Assembly (NCBI GenBank): GCA_001275005.1 | Contig: JWZX01003171.1 | Coordinates: 1-43,323, forward strand | Source: Chrysochromulina tobinii | Lineage: Eukaryota > Haptophyta > Prymnesiales > Chrysochromulinaceae | Direction: 5' to 3' | DNA length: 43,323 nt | Part shown: positions 27,534-35,379 of the stretch, one piece after another | Numbering within the stretch: position 1 is the stretch's first letter | How the letters are laid out: every line of letters starts with the position of its first letter | The notes under the pieces: generated by a model | The model's input: only the letters and a program-made list of their open reading frames with translations | Told to the model about the DNA's origin: nothing | Databases searched by the model: none | Made by a program: the position numbers and the translations under genes

Positions 27534-29179
27534 TCACCCGCTTCGGCGTGGCTGCTTCCGCTCCGGCCCTGCGCCGTCGCGGCCGTCAGCCAACCCCTCA
27601 TCGTTCGCCGTGGCGCGCTTGGGAGCAAAGAAGGCACCGATGCCTCTGGCGGCGGCCTTGGGGGCACGTGGCAACGGTTCCCCTGCGAGTGCATGCACGA
27701 GCTGCTTGAGCTTGCGCGCGTTGTGAGGCATCGCCGCATTCTGATCGCAGTTGAGGAAGAATACGTACGTGCGGACGGCGCGCTGCCGGTAGCCGTGAAG
27801 CGCCGTCGCGAGCGTCGCCAGCTCACCGTCCGAGTACGTGTACGTGTGCTCGTCATTGTCGCCATGCAGGCGCACATACGCCCAGTCACATGTGAGAGGC
27901 CACTCGGCGCCACGAAGTGGCTCGAGCTCATAGCGCTTGCCGTTGAGATCACCGGACTTGTCAACCGTCGTGGAGCGGTCGAGCGTGTTGGGATGCTCAA
28001 CCAAGCACCAGCGCAGCTCATGCAGCAGCTCGAGCACTCCGTTCGTCGCAAAGGCGAACCACGAGCGGTGACGAACCTCAAAGGCTATGCGGGCATTTGG
28101 GATGGGACTGGCCGCGATGACCTCCGCCAGCGCGCGCACAAGACCAAGGTCGCACGTGATCGAGCGTGGGAACTGGAATAAGATAGGGCCGAGGGCCTCG
28201 CCGAGCCCGGCAGCACGGGCCAAAAAGGTGGCGAGCTCGCGCCGCGCCTCGTCACAGCCCGGCTGCCCGTCGCGCCGGTGCGTCACTGTGGCAACCATCT
28301 TGAGGCAGAGAGCAAAGCCTGGGGCCGCGCGTGACCGCCACAGCGCGATCGAAGTCTCCGAAGGCATTGCATGGTTGGTCCCATTCACCTGCAGTCCGCG
28401 GCACTCGGAGACACCATCAGTCGCACTCGCTCTCCGTCTCACTCGGTAGCAAACCGGTGGGCGCGGCGCACCTCACACACATCGAAATACTCTTGAAGAA
28501 AATCAAGCGCGGTCGAGGCTGGCTTCCCCTTGGCGCCCGGGGGGAAGAAGGCGCCAGCCCAGCTGGCGGTGACGTCAGCAAAGCCCGCCGTGCCCACGTG
28601 GATGGTGCCGCACTTCGCATGCGGCTCAGCGGCGGCCGGAACTGCGATGGAAGTGCTCGAGGTGCTCGAGGGAGCGGCAGCGGAAGTGGCGGCGGCAGGA
28701 AGCGTGGACCAGGGCGCGCTGGGTGTTGAAAGCGCAGACGATGGCGCGATGGATGGCGCGGGCGGCGCAGTTGGCAGCGGTGACGAGCCGGCGCTCGTCG
28801 AGATCGTCGTCATCGGCGAGATGAGCTGCTGCCGGCCTTCGTCACGGAGGACGTCGGCGGCGCTGCGGAAGCCAGAGGCGGGTGGCGTGTTGCTGGCTAC
28901 GGAGAGCGGCGTGGCATGAGAGGCAGCAAGTGAAAACGGAGTGACAGCAGCTGCTTTGGAAGGAGCTGCTGCGGGAGCCGTAGCAGGAGCTGGGGCAGCA
29001 GGAAGAACAGCGGCCGCGGCAGCCGCAGGCTCTGCGCCCATCAGCGTGGCACCGTCGAAGTAATGGTTGGCCGCTGTTTCGACGTCCATGCCCGCTCCAC
29101 GGAGGAGCGCCTCAAGGTCAGTCCGGCTTACAGACTCGCCCACGATTGAGCGGAGCCCTGCGATCGCGTCGGGATCCAT
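27534..29179 (-). CDS. DUF72 (YecE-like) protein with N-terminal UBA-like domain
   Basis: Two exons (29179-28472, 28388-27534) join in phase 0 over the 83-nt intron 28389-28471 (GTGCGC donor, GACTGCAG acceptor), giving 520 aa. Residues 1-45 (LRSIVGESVSRTDLEALLRG, AANHYFDG) resemble a UBA helical bundle. An Ala/Ser/Pro-rich linker follows. The DUF72 barrel starts with GTIHVGTAGFADV and FFPPGAKGK; the splice creates EYFDVCEVNGTNHAMPS, the family's FNTVEINSTFY position. Later come GFALCLKM, LGPILFQFPRS, IAFEVRHRSW, WAYVRLHGDN and YVFFLNC. DUF72 proteins are TIM-barrel proteins of unknown biochemical role. The C-terminus has GIGAFFAPK, a degenerate PCNA-box-like string lacking the Gln. The UBA and PIP-like ends hint at ubiquitin or DNA-replication links (inference only). 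Confidence 0.8.
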
Positions 29180-29183
29180 CCTT

Positions 29184-29232
29184 TTGCCGCGAACTGTGAA
29201 AAAGGTGTGAAACGCATGCGCAGTTTGTGAAG
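29184..29232 (-). promoter_or_regulatory. TTCACAGTTC element upstream of the DUF72 gene
   Basis: On the sense strand TTTCACACCTTTTTCACAGT is followed by TCGCGG, ending about 10 bp before the ATG at 29179. The YbjQ-repeat gene has ATTCACAGTTCAGTG some 20 bp before its ATG, in the same orientation. This may be an initiator or leader element. Confidence 0.4.
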
Positions 29233-29491
29233 TCAGGCAGTTGACTCGTGTGAACACTTGGTTTTCTCACGTACAGCCAGGTTGTCGTGAAAGTAACGCG
29301 TAGTGCGAACAAAGCCGGCTCAGGGTCGAGTGTGGCGCGCCCCCAAAATACGTTTGCAGGCCCAAGAAATCCTCTAGGCAGAGAATTTCTTTTTCGACAG
29401 AGTCAATCAACCGGTGCCGGGGGGCATCGGTGCGTACAGTACAGCGTACACACACCACACAGCTCGCTGATCCGATACACGAAATTCGAAA

Positions 29492-29905
29492 TCAAACGTC
29501 TCGTGAATCAATTGAGCACACAGGCGCGACCGCCCTCGCCGCTGTCGGTACGACCTGCCCGCTCAGCGCAGCATTGTCGGCAGGCCCCCTCGGCAGTGGC
29601 TCAATGGGCTTCCTCATCAGCCGCCGGCTAACCGTTTCTAGTTCGAGAGACCAGCGCTTACGTACAATTTCACGGCCGAGAGTGATCCCGGCCGTTTCGT
29701 ATCCCAGGCGCTGGCACAAGTGACGCACGCAGCAGTCAGCGCGATAGGCAGTGCGACAGTCAGAGTGACAGGACATAATGGGACATCTGAGGCACTCAAT
29801 GGCAGTCAGGGGCATCGTCATACCTGGTAGAAGTCAAATGCGCCGGTGTTACTCATCGACACCTCGAGCCAAACGCAGGGACTCTCCCTGCTGCTGCTGC
29901 CGCTG

Positions 29906-29938
<33 letters not shown>

Positions 29939-30549
29939 CTGCTGCACTGCTCCTTCCAGGCGCGGCTGCTCTGCGTCCAGCTCGCCGCCTCCGCTTCGCA
30001 TGCTGCCACCAGCCGCTGCCCGATGCCACTGCGCCGCTGCGACGCGTCGACGGCGAGGTTTGACAAGTACGGTCGCAGCTCGTGCGAATTCGAGGCCACA
30101 ACGCGTGAGTCACCCTCAGGCCGCTTCGGGAGGCTGAAGCTATCCTTCTGGCGGTCGTACAACGAGAGCCCCACGTCGGCAAAGCCGAGTAGCGCGCCCG
30201 TGGCCTCAACTTGAGCCACGTAGACTGCTCCGACGTGCGTGAGCTCGCGGCAGCGCGCCTCTTCGTAGTAGCGCAAGCGCGCTGCCAGATCGAGGAGCAC
30301 GTCCGATTCGATGATGCCGCGCTGTACGTACATCGCTGGGCCGTGCGTCCAGCTGTGCTCGCCGTAGAAGGCCTCCACCGCGAGCTGTGATAGACGCCTG
30401 CATGTGAGATAATCGCCCGGCTCGGCTCGCATGATGCGAATCCCATCGCTGCTGGGTGCTGAGACGAATCCTGTGGTTAGGCTTCTGCTTGGCACCAGGT
30501 GGAGGGTCCAGAGAAGAAGGAAAACCATGGATGGATGCGCATCTCTCAT
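29492..30549 (-). CDS. GNAT-family N-acetyltransferase with N-terminal targeting sequence
   Basis: Two exons (30549-29824 and 29710-29492) join in phase 0 across intron 29711-29823 (CAG|GTATGA donor, TTGTGCCAG acceptor). The acetyl-CoA site is VDASQRRSGIGQRLVAACEA (R-x-x-G-x-G/A pattern), preceded by the strand LSNLAV. A variable Gly/Asp/Ser loop (GGDGGDGG) is inserted before VWLEVSMSNTGAFDFYQ. Splicing continues as RLGYETAGITLGRE, the expected last motif, which proves the intron at protein level. The start is at MRDAHPS (30549) or MVFLLLWTL (30528); the hydrophobic stretch followed by SRSLTTGFVSA looks like a signal peptide plus transit region, so plastid targeting is possible. Substrate unknown. 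The intron contains CTGACTGY-type units in sense orientation. Confidence 0.82.
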
Positions 30550-30801
30550 GACGAAAAATAAATAAAAGTGCTCACCAAATCGCGCTATAAAATGGGCATC
30601 AATCTCTACAGATCGATACGAGGTGCGCCGTGTTGCATTTCTGCCCAACCGTGCATGGGGGTCCGGAGAGTGCGTGCGTTTGTGTTTCACAGCCAATGGT
30701 TATAATTCGACACCCAAGACACCGGACCGGCGTATATACGGATGCGTGGATCACAGCAGCAGCACAGTGAAATTCCGCACACGTGTTGTCGTATTGTCGA
30801 G

Positions 30802-30918
30802 TTAATTCTCGCGTCTGTCGTGTTAACGTTCACGGGTCATGTAAGGTGTGTGTATTCTGAGCGGGCAGTAACAGTGCCGTAGCACCGGCTGTCGCGTCTG
30901 TCGTGTTAACGTTCACGC
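30802..30918 (+). promoter_or_regulatory. Promoter-type module A, copy 2, plus partial copy
   Basis: CCGTAGCACCGGCTGTCGCG followed by TCTGTCGTGTTAACGTTCAC (30876-30914) matches module A at 18951. A shorter copy, TCTGTCGTGTTAACGTTCAC, lies at 30811-30830. Both lie 60-170 bp upstream of the U-box/ankyrin ATG. Confidence 0.5.
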
Positions 30919-30979
30919 GTGACGGGAACTCGCGCGAGCCACAGCACACACGCTTCCGGCGCGCTGACGCCCGCCCGCG

Positions 30980-32767
30980 ATGGCAAAGGCAGCCAAGGCG
31001 AAGACGAAGCAGTTCGCGGCGACCACGCGAATGATCACGCCTCACGGCGGCCGCATCGTCAAGCCCGCGCACCAGCTGCTCCTGCAGCAGCAGGTTAAGA
31101 AGAAGCCCGCCGGCGGAGCTGCGAAGGGTCGCGCTGGCGCTGGGCGACGACTTTGGCGTGCTCTTCGTCGCGCTGTCCTATCGGTGGCTCACGAAGGAGC
31201 ACCCCGACGACGTCCACCTCGGCATCATGGCCCCGGTCGCCGAGCTCTGCCTCAACCTGAGGGGGGCACCTCTTGGGGCGGCGGCAGCAGCCGCAGCCGC
31301 GCTGCTGAGGCCGAGGACGAGAAGGCACAGGAGCTGCGCCGGCACAAGAGCGCCATCGAGGAGGCCTTTGCCGAGCTCGTCTGCCCCATCACTTTTTCGC
31401 TGCCCTTCGACCCGGTCATCGCCAAGGACGGGAAGGTGTACGAGCGATCGGCCATCGAGGAGTGGCTCAAGCAGCAGGGCAAGAGCCCGTTGACGAACTT
31501 GCCGATGGGCAAGAAGCTGCTGCCGGCAATGCACGTCAAGAATATGATCCGTGTGATGGTCGCCTCGGGCACTCTCACGGGTGACAAGGCGGACGAGTGG
31601 GAGCTGAGGCGGAAGGAGGAGGAGCAGGCAGCGCCAGAGAAGGTTGCGGCCGAGAAGGTGGCGGCTGAGAAGGCGGCGGCTGAGAAGGCGGCGGCCAAGA
31701 AAGCGGCGGCCTTGAGGAAGGCTGCTCGTAGAGGAGACGTCCATCAACTTCGCAATCTGCTAAAGGCGGGGGCGGCAGTTGACGCAGCCAGCGACAAAGG
31801 CTGGACTGCCTTGATGAATGCTGCCCAAAACGGCCACGAGCCCTGCCTTCTCGTCCTGCTCGAGGCGAAGGCCGACCCAAATATGGCAAAGTCGAACGGC
31901 TCGACCGCCTTGATGCTCGCTGCCCGAAACGGCCACGAGCCCTGCCTTCTCGTCCTGCTCGAGGCGGGCGCCGCCGTGAACGCTCAGAACAACGCCGGCG
32001 TGACAGCCTTGATGCTCGCTGCCCAAAATGGCCACGAGCAGGTTGCTCATGTCCTGCTCAAGGCGGGGGCAGCCGTTGACGAAACCGAGGAAGACGGTTG
32101 GACGGCGCTCATGTTTGCTGCCCAAAAGGGCCAGGAGCAGGTTGCTCTCGTCCTGCTCGAGGCAAAGGCGGACCCAAATAAGGCTTTGCCCGACGGATGG
32201 ACCGCCTTGATGGCAGCTGCCCAAAATGGCCACGAGCAGGTTGCTCTCGTCCTGCTCAAGGCGGGGGCGGCCGTTGACAAAACCGAGGAAAACGGTTGGA
32301 CGGCGCTCATGTTTGCTGCCCAAGGTGGCCACGAGCAGGTTGCTCTCGTCCTGCTCGAGTCGGGCGCAGCCGTGAACGCTCAGGACAACGCCGGATGGAC
32401 CGCCTTGATGTTCGCTGCCCAAAGTGGCCACGAGCAGGTTGCTCATGTCTTCCTCAAGGCGGGGGCAGCCGTTGACGAAACCGAGGAAGACGGTTGGACG
32501 GCGCTCATGTTTGCTGCCCATGATGGCCACGAGCGTTGTGCTCTCGCCCTGCTCGAGGCAAAGGCGGACCCAAATAAGGCACAGCCCGACGGCGTCACAG
32601 CCTTGATGCTTGCTGCCCATCATGGCCACGAGCCCTGCCTTCTCGTCCTGCTCGAGGCGGGCGCCGTCGTGAGCGCTCAGAGCAACACCGGCGTGACCGC
32701 CTTGATGTTGGCTGCCAATAATGGCCACAAGCAGGTCGCTCTCATCCTGAGCGGTGCTTCTTACTAA
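30980..32767 (+). CDS. U-box / ankyrin-repeat protein with remnant LSxxW module
   Basis: The ORF is 595 aa from ATG 30980. Residues 1-40 (PHGGRIVKPAHQ) resemble the lead-in of the LSxxW module. The module core itself (ELRRVALALGDDFGVLFVAL, SYRWLTKEHPDD) is encoded in another frame at 31110-31260, so a pair of compensating frame breaks (about 31105, and a G6 run at 31261) is likely. Residues about 133-200 are a U-box: LVCPITFSLPFDPVIAKDGK, YERSAIEEWLKQ, SPLTNLPM. U-boxes bind E2 enzymes, so this is a probable E3 ubiquitin ligase. A Lys/Ala/Glu coiled coil follows, then 11 ankyrin repeats (GWTALMFAAQ...HEQVALVLLEA). Neighbouring repeats are almost identical at DNA level. The ankyrin array would bind targets for ubiquitination (inference). 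Confidence 0.85.
   Translation: MAKAAKAKTKQFAATTRMITPHGGRIVKPAHQLLLQQQVKKKPAGGAAKGRAGAGRRLWRALRRAVLSVAHEGAPRRRPPRHHGPGRRALPQPEGGTSWGGGSSRSRAAEAEDEKAQELRRHKSAIEEAFAELVCPITFSLPFDPVIAKDGKVYERSAIEEWLKQQGKSPLTNLPMGKKLLPAMHVKNMIRVMVASGTLTGDKADEWELRRKEEEQAAPEKVAAEKVAAEKAAAEKAAAKKAAALRKAARRGDVHQLRNLLKAGAAVDAASDKGWTALMNAAQNGHEPCLLVLLEAKADPNMAKSNGSTALMLAARNGHEPCLLVLLEAGAAVNAQNNAGVTALMLAAQNGHEQVAHVLLKAGAAVDETEEDGWTALMFAAQKGQEQVALVLLEAKADPNKALPDGWTALMAAAQNGHEQVALVLLKAGAAVDKTEENGWTALMFAAQGGHEQVALVLLESGAAVNAQDNAGWTALMFAAQSGHEQVAHVFLKAGAAVDETEEDGWTALMFAAHDGHERCALALLEAKADPNKAQPDGVTALMLAAHHGHEPCLLVLLEAGAVVSAQSNTGVTALMLAANNGHKQVALILSGASY
31110..31265 (+). pseudogene. Out-of-frame LSxxW module core inside the U-box/ankyrin gene
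   Basis: Frame +1 relative to the ORF reads ELRRVALALGDDFGVLFVAL and then SYRWLTKEHPDDVHLG, closely matching the module in the minus-strand LRR gene (TLRRLATALGADFGLLFVIL, then SYKWL). The downstream half of the module is missing, so it is truncated as well as out of frame. Confidence 0.6.
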
Positions 32768-33272
32768 GGGGGGTCTTGTTAGTGTGCATCACTGCAGACT
32801 GTACACTGCGTAGTACACGCCCATCGCTTTGGGAAGGCATGCTGACCCTTGGGTGCGTGCGTGTATAGGTGTGGCCCGGTCACCAAAAAAAGCAAACTTT
32901 CCTAGGAGCGAGCGGATACACGTATACAGGATGGATTTTTTACTCATGATGTGTCGCGGTCCGCTGTGGTTCGAATTCCGATCGCGTTGGAACCGTATCG
33001 ACGGTCCGGATTCCATACCGTACCGTCGATACGCCACGCATCGTATCTTTCAAATGCTGCTGCGGCGTCGAGGGCTGCACATCCGGGCACGCGGAGAGTC
33101 GGCATGTCTGCTTCGTCGCTCACAATTGCGCCGTCACAATCGCGCCGTCTCGGATCATCTCTCGCACGTGGTCGGCCAGCAGCGCGTGGCATTTTACATG
33201 GCTCAGCGTAGTATAAGCGGCCAGCAGCGCGCGGCACGTGGTTCAGCGTAGGATAAGCGGGCAATACATGGA
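32768..33272. other. convergent intergenic region with hairpin and imperfect repeats
   Basis: No gene is supported. A perfect 12-bp inverted repeat (CGTATCGACGGT 32994-33005, ACCGTCGATACG 33022-33033, 16-nt loop) could fold as a transcript-end hairpin. At 33170-33265 there are three imperfect copies of a unit containing CAGCAGCGCGTGGC and TCAGCGTAGKATAAGCGG. Confidence 0.6.
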
Positions 33273-35210
33273 TCAGCGGGTCCAGCCTAGCCTTCTGGCA
33301 GCCTCGGGTGAGGGTGGCGCCTCCGACGAGACCAAGTCCCATCGATTTACAGGCACGAGTGCTCCCGAGTGCAGCAGCCGGTTGACAAGCGAATCCTCCT
33401 CCTTGGCGAGAGCGAGCTCGGCACGGCGCGTCTTGCTCCCCCTCGGCTTGCGGGCTCGCGCCCGCGCCGGGCTGCCGCGTGCACGCAGGTACGCATCATC
33501 GGCCTCATCAAGATCGACCCATCGCCGGGAAGGCGATGCAGTCGACCGTCCGGACCCCGGCGTCTTCGGGGTGGCGCCCTTCCCGACCGGCGACTCGTAC
33601 CGGAAGGACGAGGCGTCGTCGTCGTCGTCGTCATCTTGACGAAACCGGACCGAGCTCGGCTTCTTGCCTTTCTTGGGCGAGGACGACATGGCCGCCGCCA
33701 GCGCCGCCTGCCCTAGCTCACGGGCCGCGGCTGCCTTTTGCGCCTCCGCAACCGCCAGCGCAGAAGCCTTGCGCTTCAGCTCCGCCTCCGCCACCTCCAT
33801 CCTCGCTCTCGCTTCGTCCGCCTTGCGCTTCATCTCGGCGAGGAGCTTGGCCATCTCGGCCAGCCTCCGATCGGCGTCCGCCCTCTCGGCGCGTGCAGCG
33901 GCGGCCTCGGTCAGCTGATGGGATGCCGCCGCGAGCTTCGACTCTGCCTTCTGGGCTGCCGCCTTTGCTTCGGCCATCTGTGCCTCCATCGCACTCATCC
34001 GCTGCAGGACCTCTGCACTCGCCGGCACACCGCCCGATTTCGACTTGTATTCGGCGTGCTGCCGCGCCAGCTGTGCCTTGAGCTCCTCAATGAGCCTCTG
34101 CTTCTCCACATTCTCCGCGCGCAATCTCGCTATCTCGGCCTCGCGGTCGGTGGCCTTCGCCTGGGCCACCCGATTGGTGGCGACCTTGGCTGCGAGTGTT
34201 GGCTTGTACTCGCTGCTGCTCGCACCGGTCGAGAACGCGCTGTCCTCTTTCCCCTTCTTCGCCGCCCGAAGCGCCGCTGCGAACTCCGCCTCCTGTTTCG
34301 TGATCCGTGCAACAAGCTCCGCCTCCTTTGTCGCCATGCGTTTCTCCATCGCCGCCAGCGCCTCCTCCGCAGCGTGCTGCCTCGCCTCAGCCTCGTGCGC
34401 GACGACTGCCATCGCCTTGGCCGCGCTCTCGGCCGCCCGCTCCTCGTCCAGCTTGGCAATCCAATGCGCCGCCGTCGCTTGCAAAAGGTCCTCTTCCGAT
34501 TGTACATCGTCGACATGCTTGTCGTGCCAAGTGGCCATCCTCTTCAGAGGCACCCGGGGGGGCGTCGGATGAAACAGGGCACCTTCCGTCGTCTTCGCGG
34601 CCGTCGCCTCCGCCGCCGCCGCTCGTGCGAGCGCCGCCGCGAGCTTCGCCTCCAGCGCCGCCACCTCCGTCGACAGGCAAGCTCGCACCACCTCAGCTGA
34701 AGGGTCGTCCACAACCTTGGTGACCACAACGGCGCCGCCTTTCTCGACAAAGCCTCGGACGGGCGCGTCGTGGCGGATGTCCTGACCTTTGATGTCGGTC
34801 TTTGCCTTCGCATCCTTCAGCTTGGCCTTCATCTCCGCATTCTTCTGGCGCAGCTCGCGCTCAACATCAGCTGGCGACCGTGTCAGCGCGTGCTTGAGCT
34901 CACTGAAATCGACATCGCCGCTGCGGTCCGCGTCGAACGCGTCGAAGACAGAATCGATCGCCGCCGTCGGCGCCGAGAAGCCCATCGCCCTGATGCCGGC
35001 GTGGAACTCATCGCGGGTGACGGACGCGCTCTTGTCCGCGTCCCACTCCTTGAACAGGTCCATGACCGTGAGAGCGTTGGCATGGAGCTGCACCTGGAGC
35101 TGCTCGCCCACACTCAGGTCGGCCTTGGGATCGATCTGGATCAAATGCGACGGCAGCGGTTTCGTGTTCTTGTTGAGCTGCTTGGCAGGCTTCTTGAGTG
35201 CTGGCGGCAT
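33273..35210 (-). CDS. EF-hand pair plus long coiled-coil protein
   Basis: A single exon of 645 aa from ATG 35210 (MPPALKKPAKQ). Two EF-hands lie at residues 57-68 (DADKSASVTRDE) and 93-104 (DADRSGDVDFSE). The first loop has Ala instead of the usual Gly, so it may bind Ca2+ weakly. Residues 115-500 are mostly Ala/Glu/Lys/Arg heptads, forming a long coiled coil broken near 215-235 by a Pro-rich turn. The last 120 residues are basic and disordered with an Asp run (about residue 520) and the WVDLDEADDAYLRARG segment. EF-hand plus coiled-coil architecture suggests a calcium-regulated structural protein of centrosome, flagellum or cytoskeleton (inference). A second ATG at 35269 is out of frame. 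Confidence 0.75.
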   Translation of the reverse strand: MPPALKKPAKQLNKNTKPLPSHLIQIDPKADLSVGEQLQVQLHANALTVMDLFKEWDADKSASVTRDEFHAGIRAMGFSAPTAAIDSVFDAFDADRSGDVDFSELKHALTRSPADVERELRQKNAEMKAKLKDAKAKTDIKGQDIRHDAPVRGFVEKGGAVVVTKVVDDPSAEVVRACLSTEVAALEAKLAAALARAAAAEATAAKTTEGALFHPTPPRVPLKRMATWHDKHVDDVQSEEDLLQATAAHWIAKLDEERAAESAAKAMAVVAHEAEARQHAAEEALAAMEKRMATKEAELVARITKQEAEFAAALRAAKKGKEDSAFSTGASSSEYKPTLAAKVATNRVAQAKATDREAEIARLRAENVEKQRLIEELKAQLARQHAEYKSKSGGVPASAEVLQRMSAMEAQMAEAKAAAQKAESKLAAASHQLTEAAAARAERADADRRLAEMAKLLAEMKRKADEARARMEVAEAELKRKASALAVAEAQKAAAARELGQAALAAAMSSSPKKGKKPSSVRFRQDDDDDDDASSFRYESPVGKGATPKTPGSGRSTASPSRRWVDLDEADDAYLRARGSPARARARKPRGSKTRRAELALAKEEDSLVNRLLHSGALVPVNRWDLVSSEAPPSPEAARRLGWTR

Positions 35211-35379
35211 TCCGGCATTGTGTGGCCGGATGTCGAATTGAGGCAGAAACTTTTTTGCTGTGAAGACATGGCCGCCTTCTAGTGAACTTCACATTGTGAA
35301 GTGTTGCGACACGACACCCAGCTGAGAACAGACACACCGGACCGCGATAAATGAGAAAGACAGTCGCCCGTGGCAGATC

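Noticed and set aside
33400-35240. Long plus-strand ORFs opposite the EF-hand/coiled-coil gene
   Set aside because: They are antisense shadows of a GC-rich Ala/Glu-rich coding sequence. They have no domain, while the minus strand has EF-hands and heptads.
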